NCBI GenBank assembly: GCA_036005845.1 | Contig: DASYQD010000007.1 | Coordinates: forward strand, 1 to 14,010 | Direction: 5' to 3' | Source of the DNA: DASYQD01 sp036005845 | GTDB taxonomy: Bacteria; Acidobacteriota; Thermoanaerobaculia; Multivoradales; JAIOJS01 | DNA length: 14,010 nucleotides | In this document: in pieces, positions 5,835 through 14,010 of the stretch | Numbering within the stretch: the first letter of the stretch is position 1 | Layout: the number at the start of each line of letters is the position of its first letter | The notes under the pieces: model-generated | The model's database searches: none | What the model was told of the DNA's origin: nothing | What the model saw: the letters and a program-made list of their open reading frames with translations, nothing else | Program-made: the position numbers and the translations under genes

Positions 5835-7058
5835 ATGCCGATCTCGCCTTCTGCTTCGACGGCGCTCACCGCTGCCGCGGCGCTCGATCGCGACGATCCG
5901 CTGGCTAGGTTCCGCGTCCGCTTCCTGCTGCCGGTGGGCATGCGCTACTTCGACGGCAACTCGCTCGGCGCGCTGGCGCAGGGCGTCGCCGAACGCGTCG
6001 CCCGCGTCGCGACGCACGAGTGGGGCGAGGGGCTCATCGGCTCGTGGACGAGCGCCGGCTGGCTGGAGCTGCCGAAGCGGGTGGCGGCGCGGCTGGCGCC
6101 CTTTCTCGGCGTCGGGGCGGACGAGGTGGCGGTGGCCGACGGCACGTCGGTGAACCTCTTCAAGCTGCTCGGCGCGGCGCTCCAGGCGCGGCCTGGAAGA
6201 AAGCGCGTGCTGGCGCTCGCGGGCAACTTCCCGACCGACCTCTACGTCGCGCGCGCAGCCGCGGAGCAGCACGGCGCGGCGGTGGAGACGTTCGCGGCCG
6301 GCGACCTCGCGGCGGCGATCGACGGGCGCACGGCGGTGGTCACGCTGTCGCACGTCGACTACCGCACGGGCGAGGTCTTCGATCTCGCCGCCCTCGCCGC
6401 CGCGGCGCACCGCCAGGGCGCGCTCCTGCTCGTCGACGTCTCGCACAGCGTCGGCGCCATGCCGCTGCTGCTCGGCGAGTGGCGGGTCGACCTCGCCGTC
6501 GGCTGCGGCTACAAGTTCCTCGGCGGCGGACCGGGCGCGCCGGCGTTCCTCGTCGTGCGACGCGAGCTGCAAGAGTCGCTGCGTTCGCCGCTGCCGGGTT
6601 GGCTCGGCCACGCCAACCCGTTCGCCTTCGCCGACGGCTACGAGCCGGCGCCGGGCGTCGACCGCTTCCTCTGCGGCACGCCGCCGATCCTCTCGCTTTC
6701 CGCGCTCGACGCCGCGCTCGAGGCGTGGGAAGGCATCGACCTGCGCGCGGTGCGCGACTGGTCGGCGAGCCTCGGCGATGCCTTCATCGCGCTCGCCGAC
6801 GCGCACCTCGCGCCGCTCGGCGTCACCGTCGCCTCGCCGCGCGACGCCGCGCGCCGCGGCGCCCAGGTCTCGCTGCGCCACCCGCGCGCGCAGGAGCTGA
6901 TCGCGGCGCTCGCCGCGCGCGGCATCGTCGGCGACTTCCGGCCGCCCGACCTGCTGCGCTTCGGCCTCCACGCGCTGTACGTCCGTCACGCCGACGTCGT
7001 CGCGCTGGTCGAGGCGCTGGCCGGGCTGCTCGCGGACCCGCCGGAGCCGCGCCGATGA
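5835..7058 (+). CDS. kynU: Kynureninase (PLP-dependent)
   Basis: A 407-residue fold-type I PLP enzyme that cleaves L-kynurenine (or 3-hydroxykynurenine) to anthranilate (or 3-hydroxyanthranilate) and L-alanine, in the cytosol. Family marks are YFDGNSLG (38-45), the HEWGEGLIGSW segment (61-71), ADGTSVNLFK (101-110), LSHVDYRTGE (171-180), DVSHSVGAMP (201-210) with the PLP-ring Asp D201, and CGYKFLGGGPGAP (224-236) with Schiff-base Lys K227. CGTPPILSLSA (280-290) follows. Length is near the usual 410-420. An in-frame start at 5739 would add 32 low-complexity residues with no family counterpart, so the ATG at 5835 was chosen. No tryptophan dioxygenase or kynurenine formamidase gene is in the window, so it acts with enzymes encoded elsewhere. 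Its stop overlaps the next ATG. Confidence 0.93.
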   Translation: MPISPSASTALTAAAALDRDDPLARFRVRFLLPVGMRYFDGNSLGALAQGVAERVARVATHEWGEGLIGSWTSAGWLELPKRVAARLAPFLGVGADEVAVADGTSVNLFKLLGAALQARPGRKRVLALAGNFPTDLYVARAAAEQHGAAVETFAAGDLAAAIDGRTAVVTLSHVDYRTGEVFDLAALAAAAHRQGALLLVDVSHSVGAMPLLLGEWRVDLAVGCGYKFLGGGPGAPAFLVVRRELQESLRSPLPGWLGHANPFAFADGYEPAPGVDRFLCGTPPILSLSALDAALEAWEGIDLRAVRDWSASLGDAFIALADAHLAPLGVTVASPRDAARRGAQVSLRHPRAQELIAALAARGIVGDFRPPDLLRFGLHALYVRHADVVALVEALAGLLADPPEPRR

Positions 7059-7648
7059 CGACGAGCCGCCTCGAGGCGTTCAGCGACGGCGTCATCGCCA
7101 TCCTCATCACCATCATGGTGCTCGAGCTGGAGCCGCCGCACGCCGCCAACTTCGCCGCACTGCGGCCGCTGCTGCCCGTGCTCGGCAGCTACGCGCTGTC
7201 GTTCGTCTTCCTCGGCATCTACTGGAACAACCACCACCACCTGCTGCACGCCGCGAAGAAGATCAACGGCAAGGTGCTGTGGGCGAATCTGCACCTGCTC
7301 TTCTGGCTGTCGCTGATTCCCCTCGCCACGGCCTGGATGGGCAGGGCCGGCGCGGAGCCCCTGCCGGTGGCCGCCTACGGCGCGCTGCAGGTGCTGGCCG
7401 CGGTCGCCTACATCGTGCTGCAGACGACGCTCATCGCCGCCCAGGGAGGGCCCTCGCAGCTCGCCGCGGCCCTGGGTGGCGACGCCAAAGGCAAGCTGTC
7501 CCTGCTCGCCTACGTCTCCGCCGTCCCGCTGGCCTTCGTCAGACCCTGGATCTCGATCGCGATCTACGTCAGCGTGGCCCTCGCCTGGCTGGTGCCCGAC
7601 AAGCGCATCGAGTCGCGAGTCGCTGACGACGAGAACAGCGCCAGTTGA
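7055..7648 (+). CDS. TMEM175-family (DUF1211) potassium channel
   Basis: A 197-residue protein with six hydrophobic segments (about 9-24, 41-57, 74-94, 105-128, 148-163 and 167-181). It opens with RLEAFSDGVIAILIT (5-19), the R-x-x-x-F-S-D hallmark of TMEM175 channels. It continues with YWNNHHHLLH (56-65) and WANLHLLFWLSLIPLATAW (76-94), the family's FW.NHH and NL..L......P..T motifs. Bacterial members form tetrameric K+ leak channels in the inner membrane. The ATG overlaps the kynureninase stop in ATGA, so translation is probably coupled and both genes share a transcript. Nothing in the sequence explains a functional link between tryptophan catabolism and a K+ channel. It converges on the VWFA-domain gene. 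Confidence 0.92.
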   Translation: MTTSRLEAFSDGVIAILITIMVLELEPPHAANFAALRPLLPVLGSYALSFVFLGIYWNNHHHLLHAAKKINGKVLWANLHLLFWLSLIPLATAWMGRAGAEPLPVAAYGALQVLAAVAYIVLQTTLIAAQGGPSQLAAALGGDAKGKLSLLAYVSAVPLAFVRPWISIAIYVSVALAWLVPDKRIESRVADDENSAS

Positions 7649-7654
7649 GGCCGA

Positions 7655-7717
7655 TGCGCGGCTACGGGATGTACCCGCCCTGGTTTAGAGAACCATTCTG
7701 CGCGGCTACGGGATGTA
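7655..7717. repeat. 19-bp direct repeat at the TMEM175 / VWFA-gene convergent junction
   Basis: TGCGCGGCTACGGGATGTA occurs at 7655-7673 and, identically, at 7699-7717 (44-bp offset). The right copy contains the stop and last codons (RGYIP-stop, minus strand) of the VWFA-domain gene. The left copy lies beyond its stop, 6 bp past the TMEM175 stop. It looks like a duplicated gene end. Confidence 0.85.
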
Positions 7718-7725
7718 GCCGCGCA
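7699..7725. terminator. 11-bp perfect hairpin over the VWFA-gene stop codon
   Basis: TGCGCGGCTAC (7699-7709) is the exact reverse complement of GTAGCCGCGCA (7715-7725), with loop GGGAT. The stem is long and GC-rich and sits between two convergent genes. It covers the last codons and stop of the minus-strand gene and lies 50 bp past the plus-strand stop. No T-run follows on either side, so termination would have to be atypical or Rho-assisted. An RNA-stability role is equally possible. Confidence 0.5.
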
Positions 7726-10700
7726 TGGTCCGCGCCGTTACGCCCGGCCGCTTGATCTGTACGTCGACGGCGCGGAACGCCTCGCCCTGGCCGTCGGACT
7801 GGTAGACGAGCAGGTACTGCGAGCGCAGGTCCTCGTCGATCGCCTTGTAGGTGGCCGGCAGCTCGTCGGCGCTGCCGAGCACGAAGCTGCGGCCGCCGGT
7901 GGCCTCGGCGAGGTTGGCGAGCCGGCGCCGGCCGCCTTCGAGCACCGTCGTCGCCGCGCTGCCGAAGCTCAGCGCGTAGACCGACACGCCCGAATGCTCG
8001 GCGTACGCCAACGCCTGGTCGTAGGTGAAGCGGCTGCCGTGGTCGGCGCCGTCGGAGAAGACGAGCAGCGCGCGCCGCCCCGGCGTGCCCTGGAAGTAGT
8101 GCAGCGTGTAGACGACGCTGTCCCACAGCGCCGTGCCGCGCGCCGCCTGCAGGCCGACGAGGGCGGCGCCGAGCCGCGACAGGTCGCGGGTGAACGGCGC
8201 CGCCAGCCGCGGCTCCTCGCTGAAGGTGACCACCGCCGCGCGGTCGGCCGGCGTCAGCGACTCGCGGAAGAAGCGCAGCGCCGCGTCCTGCACCTTGGGC
8301 AGCATCTCGGTCATCGACGCCGAGGTATCGACCAGCATCCCCACCTGCAGCGGCAGGTCGGTGACGCGCTGGAAGCGGCGCAGCGCCTGCGGCCGGCCAT
8401 CCTCGCGCACGGCGAAGTCGCTCTCGGCGAGGTCCTGCACCGGCCGGCCGCTGGCGTCGAGCGCCGCGGTGTAGACCTCGACGAGGTCGACGTCGAGCCG
8501 CCCGCGCTGCGTGTCGCCGCCGGCGAGCAGCACGACGTCCTCGGCGGTCGCGCCGTCGGCGAGATAGGCGACGGCGCGCAGGAAGGTCGGCGGCGGCGAG
8601 GGCAGCGGCGGCAGCTGCACCTCCCAGGGCTCCTGGAAGAGCGTCGCCACCTTCGCATCGTCGAGGAAGATCTCGAGGCGATCGACCGTCTTGTCGGGCG
8701 GCACCTGCACCTCGGCGCGCACGCGCAGCGGGCGTCGGCCCGCCGCGGTGGCGCGGCCGAGGACGCCCGCTCTGTTGATCACATTCTCGCGGGGCTCGAC
8801 CACGCGGACCGCGAAGCGATGGGGCGCCGGGTTGAGCTCGACCTCGTCCTCGGCCACCACCTCGCCCGCGGCGTCGCGCGCCACGGCGCGTACGCGCATG
8901 CTGCGCGGCAGCTCGCCCAGCCGCAGCTCGACGCTCCACGGCGGTCGGCGCTTGGTGAGGATCGGCTTGTCGTCGACGCTGAAGCTCACCTCACGCACGT
9001 TGGGATCGCCGACCTCGGCGTCGATGCGCACGACGCCGCTCACCAGGTCGGTGGCGGGCGCGAGGAGGCGGAAGCCCTCGGCGCCCGGCTGCGGCGGCGG
9101 CGCCGCTTCGGCGCCGTTGCCGGCGGCAACCTCCGCCGGCGGCGCCGGCACGGTGACGTCGCGCACGATGCGCACGGCGCGGCCGCTGGTCGTGTCCTCC
9201 AGTTTGAGCACGAAGTGGAAGTCGCCGGGCCGCAGGAAGCGCTCGAAGACGAGCGGGTAGCTGCCGTCGTCCGCCGGCGCCGTGAGCTGGAAGACGTAGC
9301 GGAAGGACTCGTGCAGCACGTCGCCGCGCAGCACTTCGCCGGTCAACGAAAAGGCGCGCGCCGGCGCGGCGCCCGCGCCGCCGCCCGGCACCAGCAGCGT
9401 GCCGCGCACCAGCGTGCGGCTCTGGTGGCGGCCGGGGAAATCGACCTCGAGCTCGGCCTCGAGCGGCTCGTCGCTCGGCGTCACCTCGGTCGAGAAGGTG
9501 CGGAAGGTGGCCAGCCACTCGAGGTCGGCGGGCGGCGCCTCCTCGACCACCTCGGCGAGCATGCGGTCGCCCTGCTCGAGCTTGCGCATGGCGGCCACGA
9601 TGGGCTCTGCTTCGGACGGGCACCAGCCCTTGAGGTTTTCGTAGAAGGCGCCGAACTCGCCGTTGAACCCGAAGCCGGGGCGCGGATTGGCGATGGCCAT
9701 GGCGTCGATGGTGGGCCGCCGCTGCAGGACCCCGTAACCCTCCTCGACGTGCCACAGCCGATAGGCGCCGACGCTGGCGGGCTGGTAGAAGAGGAGCTCG
9801 AACGGCCGCCGCGAGCGGTCCGAGTAGGCGTATCTCCACAGCTGCAGCGGCCAGACGTTGCCGTTGCAGTCGGTGTCGACGGTGCCGATCGCCTCGCCGT
9901 TGACGAGGTAGACGCGGGCCTGGTCGGGCGCCAGCGAGCCCCAGCGTTTGCGCGCCGTCTCCTCCCGCGCTTCGAAGATCGACCGCGCCTCGTTCTCGGG
10001 CGTCTTCGGCGTCTTGTCGCGCGCCTTCCAGAACGCCTCGACGAAGCCGGCGCGCTGGTAGGTGCGCGGCAGCCCCAGGTAGGTGCGGCGCTCCTCGGGG
10101 GTGATGAGCACCGCGACATCGTCGAGCCAGCGCAGCTCGGCCGCGCTCAGCGGGTCGCGCGCCTCGGAGCTGGGCGCGTCGGTCGAGCCGCCGGCGAAGG
10201 TGCTCAACCACTCGGGATCGGCCGGCACCGGCGCCTCGGCGAGGGTGGTGCCGCCGCGGCCGAAGGTCTGGACGTCGCGCACGACGGCGAGCAGGCGGTC
10301 GGCGTCCTCGTCGCTGCGGCAGAAGCGGTCGATGTACTTGATGAAGCGCTGCCAGGCGGCGGCGCCGGTCGCCGACTCCATGCCGCGCTGCGAGCCGAGC
10401 GGCGAGGCGAGGTCGGACTCCTTCTCGGGCGACGGAATCGCCATCAGCATGTCGGTGCCGTCCTCGGCGTGCCAGAGCGTCAGCTCGGGCCCGCCGGCCG
10501 GGCGGTAGAAGAGCAGCGTCACCGCGCGCGCCATGCGCGGCGTGGCGCGGTAGTACCAGATCTCCAGCGGCCAGAAGGCGAGGCCGCAGTCCATGCGGTA
10601 GATCTCGGCCGGCTCGCCGTTGAGGATCCAGATCTTGGCGGCGTCCGGGTTGAGCGACTTGAAGCGCTCTCTGGCCTGCTCGCGGCGCTCGTAGTAGGTG

Positions 10701-10969
10701 CGGTGGAAGCTGCCGTCGGGATGCGCGGGGTCGGGGTCGCGCGCCTTCCAGAAGGCCTCGATGAAGGCGTCGCGGCGCGCGTCCTCCTTGAGAGCGAGGA
10801 ACTGCTTGCGCTCGGCGGGGGACATCAGCAGGGCCACCTCGTCGAGCCACTTCTGGAAGCGCGCCGGCAGGGTCGCGTCCTTGGCGGCGGACAGCGGCGT
10901 CCCCACCAGCGACCAGCCGCAGAAACCCAGCGCGGCGGCGAGCAGAGCCGCCCGCGTCAGCTTGTGCAT
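7706..10969 (-). CDS. Exported protein with two GWxTD-like modules and a C-terminal VWFA domain
   Basis: A 1087-residue protein from the ATG at 10969, chosen because GGAGGG lies 7 nt upstream and the N-terminus becomes a clean signal peptide (MHKLTRAALLAAALGF...PLSAA, about 1-29). An ATG at 11002 would only prepend 11 residues. Two similar modules follow: about 37-160 (WLDEVALLMSPAERKQFLAL, EAFWKARDPDP, IWILNGEPAEIY) and about 280-400 (WLDDVAVLITPEERRTYLGL, EAFWKARDKTP, VYLVNGEAIGTV). Both resemble the GWxTD domain of Acidobacteria and related phyla. The middle (about 500-830) is beta-rich and Ig-like with a Pro/Ala linker near 608-630. Residues about 873-1070 form a VWFA domain with MIDAS residues DTSAS (881-885), T946 and D973. 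It is probably periplasmic or cell-surface, binding a ligand through a metal ion. The gene is 67 bp downstream of the MBL hydrolase gene on the same strand. Its molecular role is unknown. Confidence 0.9.
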   Translation of the reverse strand: MHKLTRAALLAAALGFCGWSLVGTPLSAAKDATLPARFQKWLDEVALLMSPAERKQFLALKEDARRDAFIEAFWKARDPDPAHPDGSFHRTYYERREQARERFKSLNPDAAKIWILNGEPAEIYRMDCGLAFWPLEIWYYRATPRMARAVTLLFYRPAGGPELTLWHAEDGTDMLMAIPSPEKESDLASPLGSQRGMESATGAAAWQRFIKYIDRFCRSDEDADRLLAVVRDVQTFGRGGTTLAEAPVPADPEWLSTFAGGSTDAPSSEARDPLSAAELRWLDDVAVLITPEERRTYLGLPRTYQRAGFVEAFWKARDKTPKTPENEARSIFEAREETARKRWGSLAPDQARVYLVNGEAIGTVDTDCNGNVWPLQLWRYAYSDRSRRPFELLFYQPASVGAYRLWHVEEGYGVLQRRPTIDAMAIANPRPGFGFNGEFGAFYENLKGWCPSEAEPIVAAMRKLEQGDRMLAEVVEEAPPADLEWLATFRTFSTEVTPSDEPLEAELEVDFPGRHQSRTLVRGTLLVPGGGAGAAPARAFSLTGEVLRGDVLHESFRYVFQLTAPADDGSYPLVFERFLRPGDFHFVLKLEDTTSGRAVRIVRDVTVPAPPAEVAAGNGAEAAPPPQPGAEGFRLLAPATDLVSGVVRIDAEVGDPNVREVSFSVDDKPILTKRRPPWSVELRLGELPRSMRVRAVARDAAGEVVAEDEVELNPAPHRFAVRVVEPRENVINRAGVLGRATAAGRRPLRVRAEVQVPPDKTVDRLEIFLDDAKVATLFQEPWEVQLPPLPSPPPTFLRAVAYLADGATAEDVVLLAGGDTQRGRLDVDLVEVYTAALDASGRPVQDLAESDFAVREDGRPQALRRFQRVTDLPLQVGMLVDTSASMTEMLPKVQDAALRFFRESLTPADRAAVVTFSEEPRLAAPFTRDLSRLGAALVGLQAARGTALWDSVVYTLHYFQGTPGRRALLVFSDGADHGSRFTYDQALAYAEHSGVSVYALSFGSAATTVLEGGRRRLANLAEATGGRSFVLGSADELPATYKAIDEDLRSQYLLVYQSDGQGEAFRAVDVQIKRPGVTARTMRGYIP

Positions 10970-10976
10970 GTGGATG

Positions 10977-10982
10977 CCCTCC
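10977..10982 (-). promoter_or_regulatory. Shine-Dalgarno of the VWFA-domain gene
   Basis: GGAGGG on the minus strand, 7 nt upstream of the ATG at 10969. It is the only strong ribosome binding site seen in the window, and it decides this start over the ATG at 11002. Confidence 0.75.
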
Positions 10983-11036
10983 GATAGCAAGGGGAGAGCC
11001 ATGCGTGCCGCGCGCGGCGAGGCCGGACGGCGGAGG

Positions 11037-12020
11037 TCACGGCAGGGCGATCTCCCAGCGCTCGCCGACGGCGGGGATGCGGGTCGTGGGCAGCGCGGCG
11101 CCGGCGGCTTTGCGCGCCGCGTCGAAGGCGCGCGCGAGCGCGCGCGGCGGCTCGTCGAGCGGCTCGTCGGTGAGGATGAAGGTGCCCCAGTGCATGGCGA
11201 CCAGCTCGCGGGCGCGCATCGCCTGCGCGGCGGCCAGCGCCTCGGCCGGATTCACGTGCTGGTAGCGCATGAACCAGCGCGGCTCGTAGGCGCCGATGGG
11301 GAGCATCGCGGCGTCGAACGGTCCGAAGCGGCGGCCGTACTCGGCGAAGCCGGCGAACCAGCCGGTATCGCCGGCGAAGAAGACGCGCCGGCCAGCGACC
11401 TCGATCATCCACGAGCACCAGAGCGAGCCGTTGCGCGGCACGGTGGCGCGATTGGACCAGTGCTGGGCGGGGAGGCAGGTGAGGTGGAAAGGGCCGTCGT
11501 CGGCTTCCTGCCACCAGTCGAGCTCGCGCACGTGTTCGGCGCCCATGCGGCGCAGCGCGGCGCCGAGCCCGAGCGGCACCAGCCAGCGGGCGCCGGCGGG
11601 GAGGTGGCGCACAGTCCAGTGGTCGAGGTGGTCGTAGTGGTTGTGGGAGAGCAGCACGAGCGGCGCCGCGGGCAGCGACGCGATGGAGACGCCGGGCGCG
11701 ACGTGCCTGGGTGGCAGCAGCGCCCGCGGGCCCCAGTGCGGGTCGGTGAGCAGCAGGGAGCGTTCGTGATGGAGGGCGAACGTCGCATGGCCGACCCAGG
11801 TGGCGGCGAGGCCGGGCTCCGCTGCCGCGAAGCTCGCGCCGTCGTTGGGCAACCGCGGCGCCGGGGTCTCGGGCGGCCGGCGCCACGGGCGCTGCCACCA
11901 CCAGCGCAGCACGTCGCGGCCGCGGACGGGAAGCCGTCCCCACGGGTTGAAGAAGCGGCCGTCGCGGTGGTGTGGGGCGTAGAGCGGCGCCGCCTCGGCC
12001 GGGATTTCCACGGGCCGCAA
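11037..12020 (-). CDS. Metallo-beta-lactamase-fold hydrolase, NAPE-PLD / UlaG-like
   Basis: A 327-residue zinc-dependent hydrolase. Motifs are WVGHATFAL (75-83), TDPHWGPRA (92-100), SHNHYDHLD (125-133, the HxHxDH metal site), LPAQHWSNR (183-191), FFAGDTGW (214-221) and the late MHWGTF (276-281). This set, with N-terminal FFNPWGR (23-29), is typical of NAPE-hydrolysing phospholipase D relatives, including the bacterial proteins once called RomA. The substrate in bacteria is not established; a phospholipid-type phosphodiester is plausible. The TTG at 12020 has GGAG 5 nt upstream; a GTG at 12011 is the alternative. The frame stays open to 12239, but that leader is Arg/Cys-rich and overlaps the rRNA promoter P1. 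No signal peptide is seen, so it is probably cytosolic. It lies upstream of the VWFA gene and may share its transcript. Confidence 0.88.
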   Translation of the reverse strand: MRPVEIPAEAAPLYAPHHRDGRFFNPWGRLPVRGRDVLRWWWQRPWRRPPETPAPRLPNDGASFAAAEPGLAATWVGHATFALHHERSLLLTDPHWGPRALLPPRHVAPGVSIASLPAAPLVLLSHNHYDHLDHWTVRHLPAGARWLVPLGLGAALRRMGAEHVRELDWWQEADDGPFHLTCLPAQHWSNRATVPRNGSLWCSWMIEVAGRRVFFAGDTGWFAGFAEYGRRFGPFDAAMLPIGAYEPRWFMRYQHVNPAEALAAAQAMRARELVAMHWGTFILTDEPLDEPPRALARAFDAARKAAGAALPTTRIPAVGERWEIALP

Positions 12021-12110
12021 GGCTACTCCGCGGGCGGGAATGCCGAGTGCCCCAAGGCCGGTTCTATGCACCGCCTGGCAGGGGAGGGCGAATCGAGGGC
12101 GCGGCGGCTG

Positions 12111-12139
12111 TTGACAGCGGCCGCGAGGCCCCCTACAAT
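12111..12139 (+). promoter_or_regulatory. rRNA promoter P1 (sigma70 type)
   Basis: TTGACA at 12111-12116 and TACAAT at 12134-12139 are separated by exactly 17 bp, a near-consensus housekeeping promoter pointing at the 16S gene. It is divergent from the MBL hydrolase gene, whose start is about 90 bp away. Confidence 0.85.
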
Positions 12140-12223
12140 CCGCCTCCCGCCGCCGCGAGGCCGCCGGGCTGAGTCGGGATCGAGCTTCGGTTGCAGTCCT
12201 GCACTGCCACTCCCTGATCCCCC

Positions 12224-12243
12224 GACATCCTGAAGACATCCTG
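12224..12243 (+). repeat. 9-bp direct repeat at 11-bp spacing between the two rRNA promoters
   Basis: GACATCCTG occurs at 12224-12232 and 12235-12243, one helical turn apart, 51 bp upstream of the P2 -35 element. It could be a paired binding site for a regulator of the rRNA promoter, or chance. Confidence 0.45.
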
Positions 12244-12293
12244 CCTCGAGAGTTCGTTGAGTCGGTTCGAGCCGGATGGTGTCCGCGTTACCC

Positions 12294-12322
12294 TTGACAG
12301 CGCGGCACGACGAGGCTAGATT
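12294..12322 (+). promoter_or_regulatory. rRNA promoter P2 (sigma70 type)
   Basis: TTGACA at 12294-12299 and TAGATT at 12317-12322 have a 17-bp spacer. With P1, 183 bp upstream, this forms a tandem promoter pair as in many rrn operons. Expected transcription start is near 12329. Confidence 0.85.
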
Positions 12323-12571
12323 CACAGGTCCGGCCCGATTCTGGTCTCCAGGGTCGCCCAGCCGGTCCGACGAAACTTCCGACTCCCAGCTTCATTGAAA
12401 GAACCCGGTGCCGGCTCTTCCGGAGCGCACCGAGAGCTGATTTCGGCGCGGGTCCGCTCCCTGGATCGCTGCTCGACCAGAAGCGATCGCAGGTTTGACG
12501 CGGCCCGGCACGCCGGCTACGATCTGCGGCCTTTCGCCGAGCCCGGTAACCCCGGGCGAAACGAGGCTGCC

Positions 12572-12591
12572 GGTTCTTTGAAAACTAAATA
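12572..12591 (+). promoter_or_regulatory. boxA-like antitermination element in the rRNA leader
   Basis: GGTTCTTTGAAAACTAAATA resembles the conserved TCTTTGAAAACT block found in many bacterial rRNA leaders, where the NusB/NusE antitermination complex binds. An AG-rich stretch follows. Confidence 0.6.
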
Positions 12592-12674
12592 GAAGAGAAA
12601 GACCAACGTCAGTTCGGAGGTTCTCTGCCGTCTTCACGGATGGCGGGGAGTCTGCGACAACAAGAAGATTCCAA

Positions 12675-12706
12675 CGCATCGGGTTCCTTAGCCGGGCCCT
12701 GATGCG
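12675..12706 (+). other. Leader hairpin just upstream of mature 16S
   Basis: CGCATC (12675-12680) pairs with GATGCG (12701-12706), and GGG pairs with CCC after a one-base bulge. The loop is about 13 nt. It lies 20 nt before the predicted 16S 5' end and may help rRNA processing or early folding. The partner of the usual RNase III processing stem would be downstream of 16S, outside the window. Confidence 0.45.
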
Positions 12707-12726
12707 AAAGACGAAAAGCCAAGCTC

Positions 12727-14010
<1,284 letters not shown>

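Larger units (their letters stand above)
12329..12726 (+). ncRNA. 16S rRNA precursor leader
   Basis: About 400 nt between the expected P2 start and the mature 16S 5' end contain no convincing gene; short frames here lack ribosome sites and family features. It holds a boxA-like antitermination sequence and a hairpin close to the mature end, described separately. It is removed during rRNA maturation. Confidence 0.7.

Noticed and set aside
4316..5908. A 530-residue open frame on the plus strand opposite the ketoacyl synthase.
   Set aside because: Composition is typical of antisense GC-rich frames (Arg/Ala/Val/Asp runs) and it has no motifs; the minus strand carries the complete catalytic triad.
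7994..10987. A 997-residue open frame on the plus strand opposite the VWFA-domain gene.
   Set aside because: It is the antisense shadow of a real high-GC gene: Arg/Gly/Ala/Glu-rich, no recognisable domain, while the minus strand shows signal peptide, repeats and MIDAS motif.
12021..12239. N-terminal extension of the MBL hydrolase up to 12239.
   Set aside because: The extra residues are Arg/Cys-rich, unlike the family, and the DNA overlaps rRNA promoter P1. The TTG at 12020 has a GGAG at good spacing.
12395..12679. Short open frames on both strands in the rRNA leader.
   Set aside because: No ribosome site or protein features, and they lie between a strong rRNA promoter and 16S in a region with a boxA-like element.

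Overview
The window is GC-rich, densely packed bacterial chromosome that ends inside a 16S rRNA gene. The 16S universal blocks all read cleanly. By eye the variable regions look Deltaproteobacteria-like, and a lineage such as Candidatus Binatota / Desulfobacterota is possible. That placement is an impression, not a computed one. The organism apparently makes selenoproteins, because its selenophosphate synthetase gene has an in-frame UGA followed by a SECIS-like hairpin.

Left part (1-1770, minus strand): the N-terminal half of a Hanks-type Ser/Thr protein kinase runs off the left edge, and selD lies upstream of it. Middle-left (1831-4113, plus strand): three consecutive membrane-protein genes of unknown function. 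The last is a multi-pass protein with an internally duplicated membrane module and a C-terminal tandem helix-hairpin-helix (DUF4332-like) domain. It converges on a long beta-ketoacyl synthase gene (4124-5722, minus). A divergent plus-strand pair follows (5835-7648): kynureninase, with an ATGA overlap to a TMEM175-type potassium channel. Convergent with that pair is a minus-strand pair (12020-7706): a NAPE-PLD/UlaG-type metallo-beta-lactamase-fold hydrolase, then a large exported protein with two GWxTD-like modules and a C-terminal VWFA domain. A hairpin and a 19-bp direct repeat sit at this convergent junction.

Right part (12021-14010): two strong sigma70-type promoters in tandem, a leader of about 400 nt with a boxA-like element and a hairpin, then the first roughly 1.28 kb of 16S rRNA. 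The genes form small independent units rather than one pathway. No mobile element, CRISPR array, tRNA gene or integration site was seen. The best-supported non-routine result is the selenocysteine-encoding selD, whose true start is 105 bp upstream of the start an automatic caller would pick. Next are the membrane/HhH fusion and the GWxTD-GWxTD-VWFA architecture.
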